Shown piece after piece: positions 9,263 through 21,629 of a DNA stretch of 25,000 bases; within the stretch, counting starts at the first letter, position 1; each line of letters begins with the position of its first letter. The position numbers and the translations under genes were made by a program. This DNA is from Balamuthia mandrillaris (Eukaryota > Discosea > Longamoebia > Balamuthiidae), in the NCBI GenBank assembly GCA_031835245.1, contig JAVKOQ010000536.1, positions 1 to 25,000 of the forward strand, in the 5' to 3' direction. The notes under the pieces are model-generated. The model saw nothing but the letters and a program-made list of their open reading frames with translations, ran no database searches and was not told where the DNA came from.

Positions 9263-10570
9263 ATGAGCACGGGCACGCTGACCTACTTCACCACGAACAA
9301 AAACGCGCCGATCACCCCGGTCTCGGGCCCCAGCAACCAAGGCGGCCGTAAGAGAAAAGCGATCCGCAAAAAATCTTTTGCGGCGGTTCGAAAGAAAGTG
9401 GCCGACGAGGCAGAGTTTGACGACACGCTAAACTTCAACTACTCCTCCAAGCAGCTCGATCCTCCTTCCTCCAATCACAGCGTTGTGAAAGAAAAACGTG
9501 CCTCCAAACGACAGCGAAGGGATGAGACTGCCAACCATAGCAAACAAGGGGCTGCTACGGCAGCCGCCACGGCCGCCAAAACCTCCAACCCTCCTCCCTC
9601 TCCTTCTTCTTCCTCTCGACAGAATGGAGCACAAGCCAAACCCTCTCAAGCAAAAACTGCAGCCACCGCGGCCGCCATCTCTTCCTCAAAGAAAACCACA
9701 ACAGCAACAACGGCAAGGACAAAAACGGAAGAGCAGGAATTTCTGCTGGGGCTAAGGTCCAACACCAAAGACCGGATAGACAAAATCATCGCAAACCTCT
9801 CCCTCTCCGATAAGAACAAAACCAACGGTTCTCTCTCCCTCTCCCTCTCCCTCTCTGTTCTGCTCTGTTCTTCCATCGCTTACCTTTTTATGCCTATGAC
9901 AGCAATGCAACTCTGCAAAAAGTTTTCGGATCCGCTGTCCCAGCCGGAGCTACAAAAGGAGCTGATAAGAGACAAACGGAAGCAAGAAGCACAAGCGGCC
10001 CAGCAAAGAACGCAAGTGAGAAGCCAACAAAAACAACTGGAGACCACGAACCACCTCCTTAAGGAGCGAGAACGTTTGCTGCGGGCAGAGCTCGACAAAC
10101 AAAAGGAAGAGCTCTCCGGATGGAGAGAGGTCCGACAAAACCTTCAACAACTACAAAAGGACGCATCCTACAATAACAACAAGAGCAACAAGACAAAGAC
10201 GAAGACGAAGCAAAAAGGAAAGATGGGGGCGAGCAAAGAAGAGAAAGAAGAACGACAGGCAGGCAAACAAACAGAAGAAGAGCTGCGGTTACTTATCTCA
10301 GAGGAAGACCGTCAGTTCTTGGAGCAGGTGAAGAGTGCTCCCATGAAGAAGGACATAACGAAGCAACTGGAGGTGTTGTCTCTGCAAGCAGATCAGCTGC
10401 AGAGCACAGCCAGAGACATTCGCCGCTTTGACCATTGGGTGAGCACCTGCCTCAACCGTGTCTCTCTCCGTTATCACCAACACCAATTCGTGGAGAATGC
10501 TGCTGATCCGCAAGCCTTGATTAAGGGCATTCTTCGTCCTGTCGCCTCTTCGTCTTCCTCATCAACATAG
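9263..10570 (+). CDS. Basic coiled-coil protein, probable kinetochore Mis12-complex subunit (DSN1/Mis13-like)
   Basis: Two exons, 9263-9827 and 9903-10570, encode 451 residues. The intron (9828-9902, 75 bp, G|GTTCTC to ACAG) is a multiple of three and lacks stops, so the unspliced frame is open, but its product would be an SLSLSLS hydrophobic stretch unlike its surroundings. Residues 1-160 are basic, Ala/Ser/Lys-rich with RKRKAIRKK and KRASKRQRR (likely nuclear signals). A helix-rich part follows: LLGLRSNTKDRIDKII, a long coiled coil with a conserved-looking Trp (ELSGWREVRQNL), and a C-terminal block with LSLQADQLQSTARDI, CLNRVSL and DPQALIK. That layout and the final block resemble DSN1, which links the Mis12 complex to CENP-C and Ndc80. 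The resemblance is weak and no catalytic motif exists. Twin E2F sites upstream fit a cell-cycle role. Stop codons of this gene and the convergent next gene are 78 bp apart. Confidence 0.5.
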   Translation: MSTGTLTYFTTNKNAPITPVSGPSNQGGRKRKAIRKKSFAAVRKKVADEAEFDDTLNFNYSSKQLDPPSSNHSVVKEKRASKRQRRDETANHSKQGAATAAATAAKTSNPPPSPSSSSRQNGAQAKPSQAKTAATAAAISSSKKTTTATTARTKTEEQEFLLGLRSNTKDRIDKIIANLSLSDKNKTNGSLSLSLSLSVLLCSSIAYLFMPMTAMQLCKKFSDPLSQPELQKELIRDKRKQEAQAAQQRTQVRSQQKQLETTNHLLKERERLLRAELDKQKEELSGWREVRQNLQQLQKDASYNNNKSNKTKTKTKQKGKMGASKEEKEERQAGKQTEEELRLLISEEDRQFLEQVKSAPMKKDITKQLEVLSLQADQLQSTARDIRRFDHWVSTCLNRVSLRYHQHQFVENAADPQALIKGILRPVASSSSSST

Positions 10571-10648
10571 CAGACACTTCTCTTTGTTTTGTTCGGTCAA
10601 TTTTATCTTCAAAAATGTGTCTTTGTTGCTTGTACAGTAATAACGTTA

Positions 10649-12124
10649 TCACTCAGCATGTTGCTGCTCTTCCTCCTATTATCAACGATACCAAACACAG
10701 GTTTAACATCGCAAACCACGTATGCAATAAAAACGAGAGAAGAAAAGAAGAGAGTGACGTACCAACGCCTGCTGCTGTTGTTGTTCGATGGCAAGTAGCT
10801 TGGCGTGTTTCCGAGCAAGGTAAGCCTGCCGCCATTTCGGCACGTGGGCAATGAGACTGATGACAACCTCTATGAAGATGAGCCCGATGATGATCCACTC
10901 GAGGCGGTGGCTCTGGAACTTGTCCTTCTCGGACTGCATGGTGTCGTAGATGCGGTTGAGCACCTCGAGCTGCTTCTCGAGGACGCGGAGGCGGCCCTGT
11001 AGGTCCAGGTAGCGACAAAACTGGCCCCATATCATCTCCTGGCGGTCAAAGTCCCAAAAGATGTCGGGATGGAAGCTGAACTCGGCGTTGTTGATGTTGA
11101 TGGTCATGAGGCCGACGAGGATGTTGCCCATGGTGCGGCCGACTTGGAGGGGCGGCATGACGGCCTTGCCGTGGGTGGCCAGCTCGTGGGGGAACTGCTG
11201 GGAGGAGGACCAGCTCTCCTCCAGCGTGGACTCGAAGAGGCCCAGCTTGACGCTCTGCCCGAGGGCGTAGGCCACGGGCAGCTTGACCTCCAGGCGGTCG
11301 CTCTCGAGGGTGATGGTGTCGCCAGAGGGTCCACCCACGCCCGTCTTGTCCCCGTAGGTGAACTCGAACTCCTCCTCGTCGGGCGTCAAGTAGCGGGAGG
11401 GTCCCAGGCGGTACTCCGCCACACGCTCCAGGAAGCGGCTGTAGGCCTCCGAGGTGATGCCCCACGTGACGAAGCTGCCAAAGTTGAAGACGAAGATCTC
11501 CTCCCCAGCCCCGTTCTTCAGCTGCAACACGTTGCGGTGCGTGAAGCCCACCTTGAAGTCCAGGAAGGGCTCCTCCTGCAGGCTGCGCTGCAGGCTCTTC
11601 AGCGCGTAGCTCTGCGCCGTGCAGATGGCGATGCATTTCTGCGGCATGAACTTGAACTTTTCATCCTGGTTCAGCTCGAAGCCCAGGGACTCCTCGAACT
11701 CTTGCTCCGCCTTGTCCCGCGTCTCCATCGGAGGTACTGGCACGTTGTTGTTGTGGTTGCTGCTCACTTTGGCGCCTTCCACGGAAGAGTGTTGTTGTGA
11801 GTAGCGCCTGACCGGTGAAGAGCGGCGGGGACGTAAGAGGGGCAGCGTGCGAGATAAAGCGGGTGGTTGGTTGGCAGAGAGGAAGAGAGGTTGGTGATGG
11901 AGGTTGCGCCGAGCAAAAGAGGGCAGCAGCAGCAAGCCCGTTCGGTTTGAGGACGAAAAGGATGAAAAAGCGGAGAAGAAAGAGAGTCGAACATTGTGGG
12001 ATGTCCGTCTTACGGACCCACCACAAGGCCACCAGTGCTGCTGGGCCTTTGCGAAAAAACTTGGCGACGGCCGCCTCAGCGCCGAGGCCGACCCTGCAGC
12101 AGCCGGAACAAAGCTAGCGCTCAT
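10649..12124 (-). CDS. RMND1: RMND1/Sif2-family (DUF155) mitochondrial membrane protein
   Basis: Human RMND1 is needed for mitochondrial translation; yeast relatives are Rmd1/Rmd8. Exon 1 is 10763-12124; a strong donor (TTG|GTACGT) leads to a 27-bp last exon at 10649-10675 (acceptor AATAG) ending QQHAE and TGA. The product has 462 residues. Residues 1-110 are rich in Arg, Ser and Phe, almost without acidic residues, ending near RRYSQQ: a typical mitochondrial targeting sequence. The DUF155 domain covers about 165-420, with KCIAICTAQSY, VFNFGSFVTWGI (the hallmark aromatic/Gly motif) and EFEFTYGD. A transmembrane helix (WIIIGLIFIEVVISLI, about 409-425) and a basic Gln-rich tail follow. Met at 12124 is preferred over 12277 because the upstream stretch overlaps only 10 bp from the next gene's stop and lacks targeting character. 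It lies 162 bp downstream of NDOR1, same strand. Confidence 0.88.
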
Positions 12125-12286
12125 CCCCGCTCTCCCTTGTGTCTCTCTCCTGCTACTTTTTTTTTTGGTTGGCAGAGGGGAATGGCAAGAATGTTTGGAA
12201 TGTTTTCTTCGAAAAATGAAGTTCGAAACACAAATAAAAAAAAATCTGGTGGCGGTGGTTCGAGGAGCAGGTGGCAAGTCGGTCCT

Positions 12287-15021
<2,735 letters not shown>

Positions 15022-15034
15022 TTATTTTGTTGGC

Positions 15035-15173
15035 AAAGGGGAGAGGAAGTGATGTTGATAACTGCCAACATAACCAACGCGTTGCTTCGTTCTTCCTCAG
15101 CTTACGTCAGCACCTAGTCCACATCAGCTTCTTGTGATTTCCCGTAGATTTCTCCCTTGTGGAACTTAGGAAC
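15035..15173 (+). mobile_element. LTR-retroelement 3'-end remnant (polypurine tract plus LTR start) at NDOR1 5' end
   Basis: A direct copy of 16,949-17,058 (shared stretches such as GGGGAGAGGAAGTGATGTTG and ATAACTGCCAACATAA) with an insertion of about 30 bp. It begins with a purine tract and passes into what looks like an LTR start, so it represents the 3' end of an old plus-strand element. It starts 17 bp from the NDOR1 start codon. An old broken fossil. Confidence 0.65.
15102..15109. promoter_or_regulatory. CRE/ATF-like site upstream of NDOR1
   Basis: TTACGTCA within the near-palindrome GCTTACGTCAGC, 84 bp upstream of the NDOR1 start codon. It lies in the segment that is present in this remnant copy but absent from the sister copy near 17.0 kb. 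Function is inferred only. Confidence 0.3.
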
Positions 15174-15251
15174 TTTACTTTCTTCTTTTTGTTCTTTATC
15201 TTCTCTTTTCTCTTTCTCTCTTTCTTTTTCTCTCAGAACAGGAACAAGTAA

Positions 15252-15292
<41 letters not shown>

Positions 15293-16339
15293 TTTTGACA
15301 TTTTCTTTCCATTAGTTGATTTTTTAAGAAAACTATTGGACAAGACTGTTCTTACTTTTCATCCATTTGTTCAATTATAGGGTTTGCCTAGTTAATCACT
15401 GAACTATGAACAGCATGAAGTTATGAAGCTTTTAAAAGTTAATTTTTTACATAACAGTCTAATATGCCAATAAGGATTTTTGGTCTATGAATATAGAAGA
15501 GTTAACAAAATATATTTTTCAAAGAGGAAACAAGGGAACAAAGGGTGTTAAGAGGAAAAGGAGTGGTGTGAACAAAACAAAACTAACTAACTAAAAGTAA
15601 CATATAAATAAAAGAAAAATTAAATGTTTAATATTTATACACAAGGAGAGATAGAATTAGTATTATGAGAAAGTAATGGTCTCTTGAAAACAAAATCTGT
15701 TATAATGCCTGTTCAATATAACAGCTCCATTGCCTCTTTCCTTTGCCCTTTTATCTGTGATGTGGACTAATTATTCCTGTTGTCACATTGCTTAAGTTGT
15801 TTCTTTTATTTTATTGCTTTGATTCTTTTTTTAAATATATTATTCTTGAACTTTTATTACTCTTATCAACAGAAAAAAAGAACACCAGCTAATAACTGGT
15901 CAGTTGACAACTGCTAATATAGTTTCTGACAAGTTTGATGCCAAAAAAAAAGATGTTAGCAGATATGAGCAGACTTACTTACAATCCAGAACTATCATTT
16001 GTCCCACCAGCTGTACTAGCCACTGAGCAGAGACAAACCCTTCCTTTTCCACCTGTTGCACTAACTTTTGTGTCATCTTCTTGATCTGCAGCATCTTTGT
16101 CCTTAGCAATACTTCTGAGCAACAAGGGTCTTCTGAGTCCTTTTATACTCCTTGCTCAGTGAATAAGAAGCAAATAATGGCCATGGTTAACACGAGTACT
16201 ACCTTTTTGTTAGTTCACATAGCTTGTAGTATTCACAAGTTCCATTACAACTTTTTTGTTCCTCTTTGAAACAGAGAACAGCTAGTCTTCAAGCATAACA
16301 TTATGCATTGCATTGGCATTTGGTCAATCTTCCTTCCTG
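15174..16339. other. AT-rich non-coding region with (CA)n microsatellite
   Basis: No ORF with recognisable content on either strand. It may contain decayed upstream parts of the plus-strand element that becomes recognisable from about 16,340, but I cannot assign them. A CT-rich tract lies at about 15,190-15,237. Confidence 0.5.
15255..15290. repeat. (AC)n microsatellite
   Basis: About 18 uninterrupted AC units. Confidence 0.95.
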
Positions 16340-17058
16340 TAGTGTAACCAATACCCATACTATCAAACAACACAAGTCTTTTTCTTTGGCAGACCTGTGA
16401 CTCTCCTTGACAACTACTCTCAAGTCTCTTTAGATCCTGTTTCTTCTTCTAAGTGCTGTTTCCAAATGGACCAGCTCCATTTCCTAGTCCGGCCTGCTAT
16501 TTAGAGAGCTACAGATGATTACAATGACAAGATAGCCTCTTTTTACAATTACCTTCAGCACTCTGCTGAGTTTGCTCCAAGTGACAAAGTTATACTTTGC
16601 AACTCTGGTGCTGGAATTAAGACGGCTCCTAAGTACCTGGGCTCCTTTGTTGTCAAGAAAAGGACTCATGCTGATGCTGATGTTCTTTAAGACATTACCA
16701 GTTCTGTTATTCTCGACTGAGTGCTTCTTTTCTTCTCAAGAGAAGTAGCCCTTTTTACGAGTGAAACATCTGTTTAAGCCTCCTCCTGTCTTTGATGATC
16801 ACTATGAAGTAAAAGGTCTTGGACCATGATGGAGTGTCCAATAATTGCGATAATCTTGAGCAATGATAAAGATGAAGACTCCTGGATTGCTGCCTCTGAT
16901 GACCTTTGGACCATCATCAGTATTGGAAAAGCATACAAACACTTTACAAAGGGGAGAGGAAGTGATGTTGATAACTGCCAACATAATCAATGCATTGCGT
17001 CTTTCTTTGTTCTTCCTAGTCCACATCATCTTGTAGATTTTTCTCTTGTGGAACTGTT
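16340..17058 (+). mobile_element. Ty3/gypsy chromovirus fossil, 3' end (integrase, chromodomain-like tail, polypurine tract, LTR start)
   Basis: On the plus strand the segment shows an integrase end: FFFGRPVTLLD near 16,400, RATDDYNDKIASFYN, then AEFAPSDKVIL and KYLGSFVVKKR, the module that follows the catalytic core in Ty3/gypsy integrases, and VKHLFKPPPVFDDHYEV and EDSWIAASDD, which recall the link to a chromodomain. It ends in a polypurine tract AAAGGGGAGAGGAAG (16,948-16,962) and the same LTR-like start as at 15,048. Strongly decayed, with many breaks; old. Its opposite orientation and different 3' end separate it from the element at 17,439-23,262. Confidence 0.65.
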
Positions 17059-17344
17059 GTGAGACAGTTCAAAATGATCTTTTGGCATTAAAATTGTCAT
17101 AATAATAAATTAATAAGTATAAGAAAGAGGAAAAAAGAGAACACAAGAGTAGAAAGATGGAGAAAAAAGGAAGAAACTTTCTTTTTTTACTTAAACTGAG
17201 TTCATGTTACATGATGCTAACATTTCTTAAAGATAGTTATACAGCCTTGGATTATGCCAATTCGTTTTATTAACAATTCTCAAAATCTCTTCAAGTAATT
17301 CAAAGTAAGCACCTTGCCTCTTAACATGCTAAAATACAGCTTGT

Positions 17345-17435
17345 TAAAAAGGATGGATAAAGTGAACAGACAGTGTCACATGGAAGGGTAACGTCAACTA
17401 GCCAATCAATGGAATCTCTAAGTTTTGTGTGATCC
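17345..17435 (+). mobile_element. Inverted LTR fragment beside the main chromovirus fossil
   Basis: Bases 17,396-17,425 (AGCCAATCAATGGAATCTCT and neighbours) match the reverse complement of the LTR interior at 17,630-17,660 and 23,190-23,222. Similarity extends weakly left to about 17,360 (CAGTGTCACAT), where a purine-rich run AAAAAGGATGGATAAAG could be its polypurine tract. It is read as the start of an LTR from an opposite-orientation relative, ending where the main element begins. Confidence 0.5.
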
Positions 17436-17438
17436 TGT

Positions 17439-17699
17439 TGTCACAACCTGGCCTTGGGTCATGCCTATCTCTTTCTCTCACACACAATGCTCACGAAGGA
17501 GAGATAAGATTGGAGTAGTTCTTGGTTTGCTCTTATTAAAAAGACCTGCTTCATGTGTACAGTTTCTCTCTCTAATTCTGTTATTTTCTCCTTTTTCCCC
17601 TCTTTTCCCTTCTCCCATGGTAACACAATACTTAGAGATTCCATTGATTGGCTGGTTGATGTCATCCTATTGATCAGACCGAGATCACACTATGTAACA
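17439..17699 (-). repeat. 3' LTR of the chromovirus fossil
   Basis: 261 bp; the same unit recurs at 23,005-23,262. Shared blocks include GTCACAACCTGGCCTTGGGT, ACCTGCTTCATGTGTACAGT and GATTCCATTGATTGGCTGGT. In transcript sense it starts TGTTACATAG and ends GTGACA. Confidence 0.9.
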
Positions 17700-17714
17700 T
17701 CCTTCTCCACTTTT
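17700..17714 (-). other. Polypurine tract of the chromovirus fossil
   Basis: On the minus strand AAAAGTGGAGAAGGA, directly before the 3' LTR: the expected place for plus-strand priming. Confidence 0.7.
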
Positions 17715-17939
17715 GAGACAACAACAATGCTTGTTGGCTTGAAAGTCAATGTCACAGTGTTGGCTTCTCCATCCCCATTGATCTTCTCCACTTTCAAGCC
17801 TCTTCTCCAGTCATGCCATGTATTAGTCAACTTCTTTCTCCTTGCCCTTTGCCTGTTTGCTTTTCTCATTGTTGCTGCTCGGCTGTTGCCTCAAAAACTC
17901 CACCAATAGGTCGTCACAGTGCAGATTTTGTTCTGTCAC

Positions 17940-18055
17940 CCAATGGTTGTGTTGCAGAGTGTATCCTTTCCATTTGATGAGGTACTTCACTTTATCCTCT
18001 CAGTTTCTCACATCTTTGATGGCCTCCACTTCATATTCTTCTCCATTCACTCCTT
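17940..18055 (-). pseudogene. Chromodomain remnant of the element
   Basis: In minus-strand translation: EEYEVEAIKDVRN followed by KVKYLIKWKGY, the signature of a chromodomain, placed after the integrase as in chromoviruses. Decayed copy. Confidence 0.75.
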
Positions 18056-18333
18056 GTGTTTCTTCTTCTATTGCTACTTGATTCTGATGTTTCAAGGATT
18101 TTCCTCCTTCAACTCGTTTGCTTTTAGTCCTTTTTATTGCTGTTTTGCAAGCCATCTCTTCTTTAGTTCCGTTCTAGCTAATTATGAGCTGACTAGTTCT
18201 TCTTCGCTTCCTTTTCTTCTTCTTTTTCTTCTTTTTCTTTTGTTTTTGCTAAGGGTGGTGCTTCCATCCTTCTCCCAGACAAAGAGTCACTAGATTCTTT
18301 GGACACAACAGGAAGTGCCTTATTACAACCTTT

Positions 18334-18560
18334 CTACCTGTCATATTTATGAAACAGCTTCAAATGGTTGAGATGAACAACTTGGCAATTATCAGCATTG
18401 ACACAGCTCTGGATGTGGTAGTTGAGGTCAGACAGAACCTTAATAACCTTGTATGGGCCACACCAACAGCGTTGCAGCTTATGGGTGCATTTCTTTCCAG
18501 TTGGCATCACAAAAAGCATGACCTCTGTGATGAGGGGAAGGCTGATGCTGCTGACCTGCC
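18334..18560 (-). pseudogene. Integrase C-terminal module remnant
   Basis: Shows VMLFVMPTGKK, then KLQRCWCGPYKVIKVLSD and VVHLNHLKLFHKYD: the KL..R..GPY.V and HV..LK pattern of the Ty3/gypsy GPY/F module. Confidence 0.75.
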
Positions 18561-18599
18561 TGTTGTAGAGGAGCTTGCTACAGGTGCCAGCCTTATGGA

Positions 18600-18873
18600 T
18601 CTCTTCTGCAACATGGGATCATGCAGTATCCAACCGCTCTATGATGTCATGGCTGCCATCCTTGGCAGAGTGCAGTTGAGCAGCAAGGTGAAACTGAGCT
18701 TCAACAGGAAATGTGGGATCACAGCTGAACATAAGGAGGAAGGGGGTGGTGCCTGTAGCTTCATGCACAGTGATCTGATAGGCACAAAGGACATACAGAA
18801 ACTCGTCCCAGTTGGTTTGCTCCTCTCAAACATACATGAAGAGCATGGCTTGTAGCATAAAGTTGAAGCATTA
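18600..18873 (-). pseudogene. Integrase core remnant, portion after the nested insertion
   Basis: Readable pieces include NWDEFLYVLCAYQITVH and EATGTTPFLLMF, the conserved end of the Ty3/gypsy integrase core (family pattern WDE.L..A..AYN...H..TG.SPF.L.FG). Confidence 0.7.
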
Positions 18874-20033
18874 CTCTGCTGGTGGGATATCTGCTCTGGA
18901 TATCTGGCGGATGTATCCATACCGTATATCTGCAGATATTCAGTTGGATATCCACTGTTTTTATTTGAAAAACTTTATGATACAGGTTTGAAAAATAATA
19001 TGATGAGTTCCTTTTTGGGAAGCCACTGATGTCATGCTGCTCCGATTGATTATCGTTGATAATTATCAGAAAATTATTATTGGTCTGAACAATTTTAATT
19101 TTATTGCAGTAAAAAAAAATAACAAGGGAAGGGGGAGATGAGTTTGATACGTTGCTGCTCATTGCTGCCTAGATCACGTTTGCTGCAGAGCCACTTCCTG
19201 TGCTCTATGCTCCGTTGAGGTTCATCACCTGCTTTGGAATGGTACTGGCTGCAGCATCATTCTTGTTGGTTGAACTCAGTTCCACCTGATTCAAGGCCTT
19301 CTTTGGAAGGGACAGAAAGATGAACAGAGAGGGGAATGAAAAGAGAATAAGCAAATAGTTGTAAAGGTTTTCTTTGCTATGATCACAAACCTCTTCTTAC
19401 TGACATGCAGAGAAAAAACAAAACACACCAAGTAGAAATGGTCGTTAGGCAAGTGACATGATGGTGAAATAATTGTGAATAAAGGAGTGCGAATATCAGA
19501 AATACAAAGAAAAAGCGCACAGGGGCCTATGGTACCAATTGTCAAGTCTTACAAGCAACCATGGGAACCATCAACAGAATCTTTTGGGTCTCTTCATTTT
19601 TTCCTCTCCCAACTGCTCTTTCTTCCTCTGCTTTTTTGACTAAGGCTCTTTCTTCCTCTGCCTTGTTTTCAAGATTTAAAATTTTAGAAACTAAAACAGA
19701 AAACTGAAATCAGCTGGAGGGGAAAATATGAAACTGACTAATAGGAAGAAACTCCCATGTCACTGAGATCATGTCCTCTCCCCTCTCTTCTCTCCTCTCT
19801 GCTATTGGCTTTCCTAATCAAGACGCTGATTATCCGCCCTCTGGTGGATATCCGGGCAGATAAGCATAGTGATCAGATATCTGAGCAGATTTTGTGGATA
19901 CCTACCTTTAATAGAAGTTATCCACGGATATCCGCTTTATCCCGCTGGCAGAGCGGATATCTGAGTGGATTTTGTGGATACCTACCTTTTATAGAAGTTA
20001 TCCACGGATATCCGCTTTATCCCGCTGGCAGAG
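18874..20033. mobile_element. Nested 1.16-kb non-coding insertion with terminal inverted repeats (MITE-like)
   Basis: It separates two integrase pieces of the chromovirus. The left end CTCTGCTGGTGGGATA and the reverse complement of the right end, CTCTGCCAGCGGGATA, agree at 13 of 16 positions. Both ends are dense in GATATC/GGATATCC motifs, so the element has subterminal repeats. The interior (about 18,970-19,820) has no ORF of note, so it would be non-autonomous. No convincing target-site duplication; flanks read TTA and TTC. A plain DNA transposon derivative is the best reading; family not identified. Confidence 0.6.
19876..20033. repeat. 80-bp tandem duplication at the right end of the nested insertion
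   Basis: Two units, 19,876-19,955 and 19,956-20,033, start GATATCTGAG and share GTTATCCACGGATATCCGCT; only about three positions differ. Each carries a full terminal sequence (CCCGCTGGCAGAG), so the transposon end itself is doubled. Confidence 0.9.
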
Positions 20034-20335
20034 TTCCACTTGACCATCTGTTTGGGGGGTGGTACAGCATGGTGAAGTGCTTCTGGATGCACAGCAGCTC
20101 ATTGATGTGGTGGAGCAGCTTGGTGGTGAACTGCTTGCCACAGTTGCTAAGTAGATTGCTAGGTGCTATGTGATTGCACAGGATTTGCTCAACAAATAAG
20201 CAGGCTATGGTGTGTGCTTTCTGTTCAGGCATAGGAAAGGATTTCACCCACTTTGAGAAGTAGTCAGTGAAGGACAGGATATAACAGTTCATAGAGTCAG
20301 TGGTAGGGAGATTGTTGAAGTCTAGTAGGCATAGA
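20034..20335 (-). pseudogene. Integrase core remnant, portion before the nested insertion
   Basis: Reads SFTDYFSKWVKSFPMP, CLFVEQILCNHIAPSNLL and FTTKLLHHINELLCIQ, the D.FSKW.. and ..G.P..L.SD.G..F blocks of a Ty3/gypsy integrase catalytic core. Confidence 0.8.
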
Positions 20336-20970
20336 ACAGGGTGCTTGATGAGGGAGTCCTGTAGCTCCTCAAAGGCACCATGCTGAGCCTCAGTCCAGCA
20401 CCAAGTGGCATCCATCTAAAGCAACTGATTGAGCAGTGCAGCCAGGTCAGAGAAATGTGGGATGATTCTGCGATAGTAGCCAACCATGACGTAGCTCCTT
20501 GGAGTTCTTGGGGGGATTGCACTGGGTGATAGCAGAGACTTTGCCAGGGCTAGGCTTGACCACATCATTGTCCACAACATGGCTGAGATAAGAAACGTCT
20601 ATGAAGATGATGATATCATCCATGTAGACCAGACAAGAGACCCAGTTGAGCCCAGCAAGAACAATTTCCATGGCAGACTGGAATGTAGCAGGGCATTAGT
20701 CAAACTAAAAGGCACAACCACAAACTCAAAGAGCCCATGGTGGCACACAAAGGCTGTCTTCTTAATGTCCTCAGGGGCCATAGGAATCTGCCAGTATCCA
20801 CTGGTGAGGTCCATAACACTCAAGTACTTGGCACAGGTCAGGTGGTCCAGTATGTCATCTATGCATGGAATGAGGTACACAGCCTTCTTGGTCACAGCAT
20901 TCAGTCAATGATAGTCTACACAAAATCGCATGGTGCCATCCTTCTTCCTAGCTAACACAACAAGCACAGA
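20336..20970 (-). pseudogene. Reverse transcriptase remnant
   Basis: Reads GTMRFCVDYH, AKYLSVMDLTSGYWQIPM, FVCHHGLFEFVVVPF and the catalytic-site block CLVYMDDIIIF, then EAQHGAFEELQDSL and HPVLCLLDF. These are the ordered conserved blocks of Ty3/gypsy reverse transcriptase and the start of the connection to RNase H. Confidence 0.9.
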
Positions 20971-21629
20971 CCAGGGACTCTTGGAAGGGCAAATGATATG
21001 GTTGTCAAGCATATTATCCACATGTACATTGATGACTTTGCACTCCTCAGGTGAAGTGTGTTATGAAGGCAGCTGAATAGGGGGATGCCAGTTAACATCA
21101 ACACAGTGGGGAACATTAATGAAGAGGCCAAGTCCAGGGAGTAAAGTGAAGCAGTTGACAGAAATTGCCACCAGCTAAAATAGCAGAGAAGGCAAAGTGT
21201 TGTCCTTTTTTTTCCCCACCAAATTTTGCTGTGTGGCGCTGCTTTAGTCCAGGGAGTTCATTGGAGAAGATCAATTGCACCACAGGAGGGCCGCCAGCTC
21301 AGCTCACTCAGCTGCAGTCAGTGGTGCATTGGCACCAGCCACAAGGTCATTAAGCTGCCTGGTTGGTGGTAACGTTGTATAGCTTCAGCATGCAGTTTGC
21401 CATCAGGGCACTGCCACATCCAGCAGGGGCATCATCCTAGTCACCTATAACATGACCAAACAGCAACAATGCAGCATCAATGCTCAACAAACATCAACAT
21501 GCCAAAGCACATCAAAGATAGCATAACAACTGTTAACAAAATCAAGCATAGCAATCACACTCCATAACACTCAGATTCCCAATTTCTATTACAATCACAA
21601 TTCACTATTATCAAAGTTATAGTTCTTAT

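Noticed and set aside
11069-11800. 243-residue plus-strand ORF opposite the RMND1 homologue
   Set aside because: The opposite strand carries a clear DUF155 protein; this ORF arises from its GC-biased codons.
12125-12277. In-frame N-terminal extension of the RMND1 homologue from a Met at 12277
   Set aside because: It would overlap most of the short gap after NDOR1 and lacks targeting-peptide character before the Met at 12124, which begins a good mitochondrial presequence.
17425-18293. Plus-strand ORFs across the LTR and chromodomain region
   Set aside because: They lie in LTR sequence or antisense to element remnants and show only pyrimidine-derived hydrophobic runs.
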